The notes beneath the pieces are model-generated. The model had not been told where the DNA came from. It saw only the letters and a list, made by a program, of their open reading frames with translations, and did not search any database. A DNA stretch of 11,583 nucleotides from JBMNOI01 sp050942995. Lineage in GTDB: Bacteria; Chloroflexota; Anaerolineae; UBA1429. The stretch lies in contig JBMNOI010000123.1 of the NCBI GenBank assembly GCA_050942995.1, positions 1 to 11,583 of the forward strand, read 5' to 3'. Below are positions 1 through 5,992 of the stretch, piece by piece; positions within the stretch are counted from its first letter, which is position 1; each line of letters begins with the position of its first letter. The position numbers and the translations under genes were made by a program.

Positions 1-57
1 CGGCAGATCGCGTTGCTGCCTTATACGTCGGAACATACCCGGTTCCTTCGTTCCTGA
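1..57 (+). CDS. rpsR: Small ribosomal subunit protein bS18, C-terminal end (5' partial)
   Basis: The first 18 codons of frame 1 read RQIALLPYTSEHTRFLRS and end at TGA 55-57. The core IALLPYTSEH matches the conserved C-terminus of bacterial ribosomal protein S18, where family members end in an Arg-rich helix followed by a segment such as LSLLPYTDRH in E. coli. S18 is a small rRNA-binding protein of the 30S subunit platform. The start and most of the gene lie left of the window. In many bacteria rpsR ends an rpsF-ssb-rpsR operon, which fits the terminator-like hairpin 72 bases downstream. The tail is a few residues longer than in E. coli, which is common. The identification rests on a short segment, so it is likely but not certain. 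Confidence 0.75.
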   Translation, partial: RQIALLPYTSEHTRFLRS

Positions 58-128
58 GCGCTTGCCGGCGCCGTGGGATAACCCTGCTCCGGACGGTGGT
101 CTGGCGCAATGATGTAATTGCATTACTC

Positions 129-170
129 GGGGGTATAGGATGGCCTATCCTATACCCCCTGCGTTGTTTA
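129..170 (+). terminator. 13-bp perfect inverted repeat, probable terminator of the rpsR operon
   Basis: The left arm GGGGGTATAGGAT (129-141) pairs perfectly with ATCCTATACCCCC (147-159) around a 5-nt loop (142-146). The sequence after the stem, TGCGTTGTTT, is only moderately T-rich. The hairpin lies 72 bases after the S18 stop and 35 bases before the next start codon, so it should end the ribosomal transcript. The imperfect T tract could let some transcription read through into the isomerase gene, for which I see no convincing promoter of its own. Confidence 0.62.
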
Positions 171-181
171 GGGTGTATGTT

Positions 182-187
182 GAGGAG
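182..187 (+). promoter_or_regulatory. Ribosome binding site of the PpiC-type isomerase gene
   Basis: GAGGAG lies 6 nt upstream of ATG 194, the ideal Shine-Dalgarno spacing. This fixes the start of the downstream gene. Confidence 0.8.
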
Positions 188-193
188 TGATCG

Positions 194-1408
194 ATGGCCA
201 AGAAAAGACGACCCGTTCAGGGTCAGGAAACCCCGCTGAACCGCAAACAGATCTCTCGCCGTGAGCGCGAGCAACGCAACACGCGCTGGATCGTCAGAGG
301 CACCGCGGCAGTTGTGGGGTTGATGGTGCTTCTGCTGGGGTGGGGGCTGCTGGATCAGTACGTGCTTCGCCCCCGTCAGCCCGTCGCCACCGTCGCCGGA
401 ACCCCCATTCGATTGGACACCTATCAGAAATGGGTGAACTATCGCCGTTGGGAATATCGGAACTATCTCGCTCAACTGGAATCACAACGTATGCAGTTCG
501 ACACGGGCGATGAAGAGCAGGCTTTCCTGTCGCAGTATTTCGATCAGCAGATCCAGCAGATTCAGGCCCAGATAACCAATCTGCCCGTCACCGTCCTGGA
601 AGAGTTGATCGACGATCAACTGGTGCGCCAGGAGGCGGCCCGTCAGGGCATCACAGTCTCGGATGATGAGGTGCAGGTGGCGCTGGAGGAGCGCTTTGGC
701 TACTACCGCAATCCGCCCACTCCCGAGCCGACCCCTACGTCGGCAGCCGAGGCCGCGGCAGAGGATGCGGGATCTCAGGATGAGGGGACAGAAGAGGTCG
801 AGCCGCTGCCGACCCAGCCGCCCATGACGGAGGAAGAGTTCACCGAGCTCTCCACCCAGTGGGTCCAGGCCGCAGAGAAGAATACCGGCTTTGGCGAGAG
901 CGATCTACGCGCCATGATCGAGGGTGAATTACTGCGTGCCAGAGTGGCAGAGACGATCACGGCCACGGTGCCGACCCGCGCCGAACAGATTCAGGCGCAG
1001 CATATTCTGCTCAGCGAGCGCGAAGAGGCCGAACAGGTACTGGCCGAGTTGAACGACGGCGCCGACTGGGATGAGCTGGCCGCCGAACGCTCTGAGGACG
1101 AGGCGAATCGCGATCGTGGCGGCGATCTGGGCTGGTTCGCCAGAGGCCAGATGGACGAGGAATTCGAAAAAGCCGCGTTCTCCATGGAGCCGGGGCAGAT
1201 CAGTGACGTGGTGGAGACGTCCTTTGGATTCCACATCATCCGCGTACTGGATCACGACCCCGACCGCGAGCTGGATTCCTTCGCCCTGCAGATGGCGCAG
1301 GACCGGGCCGTCAATGAGTGGTTCAGCGAACAGCGCGCATCGGAGCAGGTGGTTCGCCACTGGGATTCCAGTATGATCCCGCCCGATCGTTTTGCTACAT
1401 CCTTTTAG
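194..1408 (+). CDS. Membrane-anchored SurA/PrsA-like peptidyl-prolyl cis-trans isomerase (PpiC domain)
   Basis: This 404-residue protein probably catalyses cis-trans isomerisation of prolyl bonds and helps proteins fold outside the cytoplasm. A very basic N-terminus (residues 1-31) precedes one membrane span (about 33-57), predicting an N-in anchor with the rest outside. Residues 63-171 resemble the SurA N-terminal chaperone domain, beginning with VATVAGTPI. Residues 174-210 are a Pro/Thr/Glu/Ala-rich insertion. Residues 259-353 are the parvulin-type rotamase domain, with the landmarks AQHILLS (268-274), [12 protein letters not shown] (329-340), F/A-rich helix and FGFHIIRV (344-351). The start is set by GAGGAG 6 nt upstream. 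The gene has its own strong terminator and lies between rpsR and a glycosyltransferase gene. The anchored form resembles PrsA/SurA homologues of Gram-positive-type and Chloroflexota bacteria. The fold assignment is firm; the client proteins are unknown. Confidence 0.9.
713..823 (+). other. Low-complexity Pro/Thr/Glu/Ala insertion inside the isomerase
   Basis: Codons 174-210 encode a run rich in Pro, Thr, Ala and acidic residues ([20 protein letters not shown], then acidic). It splits the chaperone-like N-terminal half. The composition resembles the stalk of the surface protein at 4913-5989, and it is likely a flexible extracytoplasmic linker. Confidence 0.6.
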
Positions 1409-1429
1409 CGCCACGCGGCGTTTCGGAGA

Positions 1430-1460
1430 GGGTCTCTCCCTCTAGGGAGAGACCCTTTTT
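1430..1460 (+). terminator. Intrinsic (Rho-independent) terminator after the isomerase gene
   Basis: GGGTCTCTCCC (1430-1440) and GGGAGAGACCC (1445-1455) form a perfect 11-bp stem with the 4-nt loop TCTA. TTTTT (1456-1460) and a further T-rich run follow directly. It begins 22 bases after the isomerase stop codon and separates that gene from the glycosyltransferase unit. Confidence 0.93.
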
Positions 1461-1630
1461 CATTTTCCAAGTCGGGGCGAACGATGTCTGCTCGAGCGTT
1501 GCCGTCACCCCGAGCATCGTCAGATCATACCCCCTTCGTTTGACTTATCCCCTGCCTCGTGCCATGCTTGCCCCGGAACATGCCGGCCGCCGATATGCCG
1601 ATATATCGCCCGACGCGGGCGCGCCGGAAT

Positions 1631-1637
1631 GGGAGGG
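1631..1637 (+). promoter_or_regulatory. Ribosome binding site that favours a TTG start for the GT2 gene
   Basis: GGGAGGG lies 6 nt before TTG 1644. The in-frame ATG at 1629 overlaps this Shine-Dalgarno sequence and has no good one of its own. The TTG is therefore the more likely start, giving a product 5 residues shorter. Confidence 0.6.
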
Positions 1638-1643
1638 ACTGTT

Positions 1644-2696
1644 TTGGATCATCTGTGGGTAGAGCAAGAGACGCTGGCTCCAAAGATCGGCGTGGTGATA
1701 CCGGCCTATTTCTCGGCCACACCGTCGGACGAGATGGTTCGCCGGCTGCTATGGATGACATTGAGCGACGGCCATCATTACTCACCCCCGGAGAACGTCT
1801 GGGTGGTGGTGGATGGGGACGCCCGCACGGCCCGAATCGTAGAGGAGATACGCGAGCAACTGACGCTCAGGCAGGGCGCGGCGTTCAACGTGCTTCCGCT
1901 GGCCGAAAACCAGGGCAAGCTTGGAGCCATTCGCCGGGGCATCGCCGCCCTGCTGGCCGAGCGGCCCGATATCGAGTATGTCATCATTCGCGACGGCGAT
2001 GGCGATCATGCCGCAGCCGATATCCCCGCCCTGGCCCGCGCCGCCGGGCAGCTCGTCGCAGCTTATGGTCACTCGCGCCTCATCGTGATCGGCGCGCGCA
2101 ACAGTCGCCACCGCCCCATGGGCTGGATTCGTGGTGAACTGGAGACGCTGCTGGATGGGGTAACCGTCGATGCGCTGGCCTATCATCTGGCCCGGCAGGG
2201 GCGCGCCCTGAACCTGAGTCACTGTCGGGGCGATGCCGTGCCCGACCTGAGCTCGGGGTACAAAGTGTATGGCCGACAGGCGGCCGTGGAGCTGTTTGTC
2301 GAACACGAGCCGCAACTCGCCTGCCTGGAGCCCGCCCACTACTGGCGATATGGCCCCGAGACCGTCACCGTGATCGAGGGGTTGCTGAAGGGCGCCGTCA
2401 TCGCCGAATTGCGTCGGTTGACGTGGGATGGACAGCCCGCCACCTCGTTTGGCGAGTTTCGCCATGTGTCCCTCTATGGCGATCTGCTGGCCTGGGTGTA
2501 CACCCGCCTCGAGATCCCGATAGAGGTGGCCGCCCGCCTTTACGACAACCGCGTCCCCTCCATGCCCCTGCGCACGACCACCGAAGGGCGTGATCTGCTG
2601 GATGCCGTACGTCGTCACGCCCTGGAGCGCACACGAGACTATCGTGGCGAAGGGGGCGCCATCCCTCCGCCTCCGCCAACGGTACCCTTTTTGTAG
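1644..2696 (+). CDS. GT2-family glycosyltransferase, dolichol/polyprenyl-phosphate sugar synthase-like
   Basis: This soluble GT-A-fold enzyme (350 residues from TTG 1644; 355 from ATG 1629) probably transfers a sugar from a nucleotide donor, perhaps to polyprenyl phosphate on the inner face of the membrane. Visible motifs, numbered from TTG, are the first strand VVIPAY (17-22), VVDGD (55-59), ENQGK followed by an AIRRG helix (88-99), the metal-binding DGDGDH (117-122) and DLSSGYKVY (201-209). The order N-GK, DxD plus H, then D-SG-KVY is that of dolichol-phosphate-mannose synthases, which carry versions like DADLQH and D-TSGFRVY. It lacks C-terminal membrane spans, as short DPM synthases do, but its C-terminal part (210-350) is longer than theirs and ends in a Pro-rich tail. 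The next genes encode GT-C enzymes, which use polyprenyl-phosphate sugars, and this supports the inferred role. The sugar and acceptor are not readable from the sequence. Confidence 0.78.
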   Translation: MDHLWVEQETLAPKIGVVIPAYFSATPSDEMVRRLLWMTLSDGHHYSPPENVWVVVDGDARTARIVEEIREQLTLRQGAAFNVLPLAENQGKLGAIRRGIAALLAERPDIEYVIIRDGDGDHAAADIPALARAAGQLVAAYGHSRLIVIGARNSRHRPMGWIRGELETLLDGVTVDALAYHLARQGRALNLSHCRGDAVPDLSSGYKVYGRQAAVELFVEHEPQLACLEPAHYWRYGPETVTVIEGLLKGAVIAELRRLTWDGQPATSFGEFRHVSLYGDLLAWVYTRLEIPIEVAARLYDNRVPSMPLRTTTEGRDLLDAVRRHALERTRDYRGEGGAIPPPPPTVPFL

Positions 2697-2790
2697 CTTA
2701 CGACGGGAACCCTGCACGCCGAGACGGCGTCATGAATGCGCTGATGCGGGTGGATCGGATTCCACAGACGGCAGGCCGGCAGGTGCATCA

Positions 2791-2818
2791 TTGACACGGC
2801 AGGGGCCTGTGCTATAAT
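2791..2818 (+). promoter_or_regulatory. Consensus sigma70-type promoter with extended -10
   Basis: TTGACA (2791-2796) and TATAAT (2813-2818) both match the consensus at six of six bases, with a 16-bp spacer and a TGn extension at 2810-2812. Transcription should begin near 2825, about 22 bases before the TTG start of the first GT-C gene. It is the only clear promoter in the window and should drive the three genes between 2848 and 8692. Confidence 0.88.
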
Positions 2819-2829
2819 GGCCTCGATTT

Positions 2830-2835
2830 GGGGGG
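2830..2835 (+). promoter_or_regulatory. Possible G-rich ribosome binding site of the GT-C gene
   Basis: GGGGGG ends 12 nt before TTG 2848, which is longer than ideal. The alternative ATG at 2884 has no recognisable Shine-Dalgarno sequence. The choice between the two starts is open. Confidence 0.4.
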
Positions 2836-2847
2836 TATACACCACAG

Positions 2848-4893
2848 TTGAACGGCGTGCGACGCGGGCCGTGGCATCGGCCCATGCAAACATGCAGGGT
2901 GGTCTTGCTCACCGTGATGACGATGACGGTCATTGCGGCGGCGTTGCGGCTGGTGGCGCTCGATCGCTGGCCCCCCGGCCTCTACCACGATGAGGCGTTC
3001 AACGGCCTGGACGCCCTCCGGGTCCTTCAGGGCGACACGCCCATCTTTTTCACGGCCAACAACGGCCGCGAGCCCCTTTTCATCTATCTGCAGGCGCTCT
3101 CCGTCGCTCTATTCGGCCGCTCTCCCGGAGCCCTGCGCCTGGTATCGGCGATCGTGGGCACGCTGACGATCCCCACCCTCTATTTGATAGGGCGCGCTCT
3201 GTTCGACCGGCGCACGGGTGTGCTGGCGGCGGCGCTGGCGGTCGGCAGTGTGTGGATGGTCAACCTGAGCCGGGTGGGGTTTCGCGCCGTCACGCTACCT
3301 CCCATCATGGCGCTCGCCCTGGCGGCGCTGTGGCATGGCCTGCGTCACCGCCGCCCCTGGGCCATGCTCGCCTCCGGCGCGTTATTCGGGCTGAGCCTTT
3401 ACACCTACCTCGCCGCGCGGTTCGGCCCGGTGGCCCTGCTTTTTTTCGTCATCTATATCGCTCTGTATCATCGCCAGATGCTGTGGCTCCGGGGATGGGC
3501 GCTGTTGATCGTCGCCGCGCTGCTGGTGGCCGCTCCATTGGGCATCTACCTGGTCACCCACTGGGAGAGCACGCTGGGTCGCGCCGGACAGGTGTCGATC
3601 ATGAACCCGGCCATTCACGGCGGGAACCCCTGGAGCACGCTGGCCCGACACGTCGTTGCAACCGCCGGATTGTTCTTTATCCGCGGGGACTTTAATCCGC
3701 GGCACAACATCCCCCTTCAGCCGGTGTACGACCCGCTCATGGGAGCGGCGTTCGTCGTCGGATTGGGGATCGTTCTGCGGCGGGCGCGACGCGATCCGGC
3801 ATCGGGGCTGATCGCCATCTGGCTGGGCACCATGCTGCTGCCGACGATCCTGGCCGAGGACGCCCCACACATGCTACGCGCCGTGGGTATTCTGCCGGTG
3901 CTCTTGCTCTTTCCCTCTCTGGGCCTGAGGGCGTTGTGGGATGAAATGGCGCGCCGTGGATGGGGCCGGGTTGCTCCGGCGCTGGTCGCGGGGCTGCTCA
4001 TTCTGAGCGGCTCGGCGGGGATGGTTCGCTACACCCGCCACCTGCGTAGCGAGGCCGCCTATTATCAGTTCGAGAGCGGCGCCACCGAGCTGGCCGCACA
4101 GATCAACCGGCATCTTGGATCGGGATGGCCCGGCCACGGACTGGTCGCAAAGGATTCCGACGTCACGTCGGAGCGAATCGTCTGGCTGGACCCGCGCCTG
4201 TGGCGTGACTGGGAGAGCATCCGCTACCTGACGCCTGAATCTGAAGGGCTGTACATTTTGCCCGACGATGGAGCGCCGCCCGCTCTGCCCGCCGGAGACG
4301 ATCTGCTGGTCGTCATGTGGGCCTATGGCGATATGGACGCTCTGTGGGCGGCGCTGCCGCCCGAGCGCATCATCACCGTCAGAGAGGGCGCGCAAGAGCG
4401 CGGCGATCTGGATGCCGAGTCTCGCCTGCTATACGTGACGGTGCGCAGCCGGGAGCGAGGGACGACGTGGCACGAGGTCGGTGCGGCCGACATCGCCCGC
4501 CCGGCCGGGGCGGTTTGGGCGGGAGATATCCGATTGGAGCAGTATGCTCTAGAGCCCTTGACGGTCGGCGGGCAGCCCGCCCTGCAGGTCAGCCTTTACT
4601 GGGCTGCCGGGGGCGCGGTGAGCGCCGACTATTCAGTATTCCGCCACGTAGTATGCGGTGAGCAGATCATCGGCCAGAGCGACGGCCCACCGGCGCAGGG
4701 ATACTACTCCGCCGACCGCTGGCGCGCCGGAGACATCATCGAGGATGTGCGCATCGCGCCGCTATCAGAGCCGTACGACCCGACCGCGTGCCAGGTGCGC
4801 GTAGGATTCTATCGCTGGGACACCGGCGAGCGGCTGGAGATTCTCGACGGAGCCGGCTACATGGTAGCCGATGCTGCCCTCACATTGCCATGA
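2848..4893 (+). CDS. GT-C glycosyltransferase, PMT/ArnT-like (GT39/GT83-type, PMT_2), with C-terminal beta module
   Basis: This is a polytopic membrane enzyme of 681 residues that probably transfers sugar from a polyprenyl-phosphate donor to an extracytoplasmic acceptor. A first span (about 16-35) is followed by YHDEAFNGLDA (46-56), the acidic first-loop motif of PMT/ArnT families, and by NGREPLFIY (72-80). Further hydrophobic spans follow up to about residue 393, with EDAPHMLRAVGILP (337-350) as another family-like landmark. Residues about 400-535 form an extracytoplasmic domain. Residues about 541-681 form a beta-rich module that recurs in the genes at 5993 and 8831. The start is TTG 2848, just downstream of a consensus promoter; ATG 2884, in frame, would remove 12 residues and keep the first span. 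It is first in an operon, 19 bp before the stalk-protein gene. The enzyme class is well supported; donor and acceptor are unknown. Confidence 0.85.
   Translation: MNGVRRGPWHRPMQTCRVVLLTVMTMTVIAAALRLVALDRWPPGLYHDEAFNGLDALRVLQGDTPIFFTANNGREPLFIYLQALSVALFGRSPGALRLVSAIVGTLTIPTLYLIGRALFDRRTGVLAAALAVGSVWMVNLSRVGFRAVTLPPIMALALAALWHGLRHRRPWAMLASGALFGLSLYTYLAARFGPVALLFFVIYIALYHRQMLWLRGWALLIVAALLVAAPLGIYLVTHWESTLGRAGQVSIMNPAIHGGNPWSTLARHVVATAGLFFIRGDFNPRHNIPLQPVYDPLMGAAFVVGLGIVLRRARRDPASGLIAIWLGTMLLPTILAEDAPHMLRAVGILPVLLLFPSLGLRALWDEMARRGWGRVAPALVAGLLILSGSAGMVRYTRHLRSEAAYYQFESGATELAAQINRHLGSGWPGHGLVAKDSDVTSERIVWLDPRLWRDWESIRYLTPESEGLYILPDDGAPPALPAGDDLLVVMWAYGDMDALWAALPPERIITVREGAQERGDLDAESRLLYVTVRSRERGTTWHEVGAADIARPAGAVWAGDIRLEQYALEPLTVGGQPALQVSLYWAAGGAVSADYSVFRHVVCGEQIIGQSDGPPAQGYYSADRWRAGDIIEDVRIAPLSEPYDPTACQVRVGFYRWDTGERLEILDGAGYMVADAALTLP
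4468..4890 (+). other. C-terminal beta module of the GT-C protein (copy 1 of 6)
   Basis: Codons about 541-681 encode the pattern of a tyrosine/leucine strand, VSLYWAAGGAVSADYSVF (581-598), then GPPAQGYYSADRWRAGDI (613-630), then a strand ending in VGFYRWDTGERLE. The same order of W, D-Y-F, G-Y, W-x-x-G-D and Y-D-x-x-T landmarks is found near the ends of the proteins at 5993-8692 and 8831-11583. I infer an immunoglobulin-like extracytoplasmic domain, perhaps for acceptor or glycan binding. Confidence 0.6.
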
Positions 4894-4900
4894 TTAAATC

Positions 4901-4906
4901 AAGGAG
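4901..4906 (+). promoter_or_regulatory. Ribosome binding site of the stalk-protein gene
   Basis: AAGGAG lies 6 nt before ATG 4913. It fixes the start and shows strong, independent initiation within the operon. An ATG at 4908 is out of frame. Confidence 0.85.
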
Positions 4907-4912
4907 AATGCC

Positions 4913-5989
4913 ATGCTGAATCGACGACCGGTACGTTTTTGCGCCGCAGGCATGCTTTGTGCGCTGATACTCTGGCTCCTGCCCGCCCTGGTTGTAAGCG
5001 CCGACTGCCCGGGGCAGATCGCAGCCAACCCCAACTTTGAGGAGGGCTTTTCGTTTCGTGGAGCCCCAGAGGTCGAGGTAGCGAACGGGTGGCATCCCTG
5101 GTGGCAGGATGGCCCCGGCCAGGAGGAGGGATTCTACCGGCGGCCCGAGTACAAGCCCGAGGATGCCCATCGTCATGGACAACGCCGTATCCTCGAGGGC
5201 AATTTCGCCCAAAAGTGGTTCTCCACCTTTTCGACTCATCGGGGCGGTGTCTATCAGCAGGTGGGCGTACCGGCAGGGAGCACCGTCACCCTCAGCGCCA
5301 TGGCTCAGGCCTGGAGCTCTGAGGAGAGCGACCCGAGTTACTCCAAAGGCGGCGAATACCGCCTGTTCATCGGCATCGATCCCACCGGTGGAACCGATCC
5401 CCATTCGCCCCATATCGTCTGGTCGGCGCCAAACGGCACACCGGATCAATGGGTGCAGCTTTCGGTACAGGCTCAGGCGCAGGGCGGCACCATCACCGTG
5501 TACCTGGGCGGCGAGGCCACCTATCGCACCAAACACAACGATGCCTACTATGACGCCATCTGTGTGAACATCTCGGCGCCGCCCACCGCGACACCGGTAC
5601 CTCCCACGGCCACGCCCGAGGTCACACCGACAGACGAGCCTACGGCGACTCCCGAGGCGACACCCACACCTGAGGCGACGCCGACGGATGAACCCACGGA
5701 GACCCCCGAAACCACGCCGACGGAAGAGCCTGCGGCTACGACCGAGGCGACGGCAACATCCGAGCCCACCGCGACGGCCGAGCCCGAGCCGGAAGAGGTC
5801 GAGCCCACGGCCACGGTGGCCGAGGCCACCGAGCCGACTCTTGCCCCCCAGCCGGTAGCGGATACGGAGGATTCGGATAGCGACGGTTCTTCCGGTGGCT
5901 TTCGTCTGGCCGACTATTCCGGCATCATCATCGCCCTCGTCGCCGTGGGCATCTTTTTCGGCGCACGGGCACTGGGCTCACGCTCGTAA
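4913..5989 (+). CDS. Secreted, membrane-anchored surface protein: carbohydrate-binding-like domain, Thr/Pro/Glu stalk, C-terminal TM
   Basis: This 358-residue protein has no clear catalytic motif. Residues 1-30 are a signal peptide ending LVVSA, with cleavage likely before D31; the Cys at 32 is not in a proper lipobox. Residues about 36-220 resemble a CBM4/9-like jelly-roll, opening with NPNFEEGF (39-46) and rich in Trp and Tyr (GWHPWW 59-64). The segment starting GGVYQQVGVPAG (111-122) is typical of galactose-binding-like folds. Residues 222-327 are a stalk of irregular TATPE/TPTDEP repeats with about 30% Thr in residues 221-310, followed by an Asp/Ser/Gly spacer. Residues about 336-354 form a membrane span with a short ARALGSRS tail, so the bulk faces outward. 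The gene sits 19 bp after one GT-C gene and 3 bp before another polytopic protein gene. The Thr-rich stalk is a plausible O-glycosylation target; that is inference. It could instead be a glycan-binding partner. Confidence 0.82.
   Translation: MLNRRPVRFCAAGMLCALILWLLPALVVSADCPGQIAANPNFEEGFSFRGAPEVEVANGWHPWWQDGPGQEEGFYRRPEYKPEDAHRHGQRRILEGNFAQKWFSTFSTHRGGVYQQVGVPAGSTVTLSAMAQAWSSEESDPSYSKGGEYRLFIGIDPTGGTDPHSPHIVWSAPNGTPDQWVQLSVQAQAQGGTITVYLGGEATYRTKHNDAYYDAICVNISAPPTATPVPPTATPEVTPTDEPTATPEATPTPEATPTDEPTETPETTPTEEPAATTEATATSEPTATAEPEPEEVEPTATVAEATEPTLAPQPVADTEDSDSDGSSGGFRLADYSGIIIALVAVGIFFGARALGSRS
5573..5842 (+). repeat. Degenerate Thr-Pro-Glu coding repeat (stalk)
   Basis: Codons 221-310 encode irregular units such as PTATPE, TPTDEP and PEATPT, with about 27 Thr in 90 residues. 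The DNA repeat is imperfect and is carried by short units such as GACGCCGAC and CACCGAG-like codon pairs. Slippage could change the stalk length between strains. Confidence 0.7.
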
Positions 5990-5992
5990 CCG

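Noticed and set aside
1540..1568. TTGACT at 1540-1545 as a -35 box for the GT2 gene
   Set aside because: At the right distance (17 bp) there is only CATGCT, three of six matches to a -10 box. It may be a weak promoter, but the evidence is too thin to annotate.
1598..1608. Palindrome CGATATATCG (1599-1608), overlapping a CCGATAT direct repeat, upstream of the GT2 gene
   Set aside because: It could be an operator, but it is a short single palindrome with no known regulator match or second copy.
1782..2717. Long 311-codon minus-strand open frame opposite the GT2 gene
   Set aside because: The plus frame has clear GT2 motifs. The antisense product has none, and its length follows from GC-rich third positions.
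2716..2730. Hairpin ACGCCG-AGA-CGGCGT after the GT2 gene as a terminator
   Set aside because: The stem is only 6 bp with a 3-nt loop and no T tract follows.
4156..4172. Near-perfect palindrome TCCGACGT-C-ACGTCGGA
   Set aside because: It lies inside the GT-C coding sequence in a region encoding DSDVTSE. A single copy in GC-rich DNA is most likely chance.
4567..4581. Inverted repeat GGCGGGC-A-GCCCGCC
   Set aside because: It is fully explained by codons for Gly-Gly-Gln-Pro-Ala in the beta module, and such repeats are expected at this GC content.
5548..5829. Antisense open frame of Val/Ser/Gly repeats opposite the stalk
   Set aside because: It is a mirror of the Thr-Pro-Glu codon repeats of the stalk gene, with no start signal of its own.
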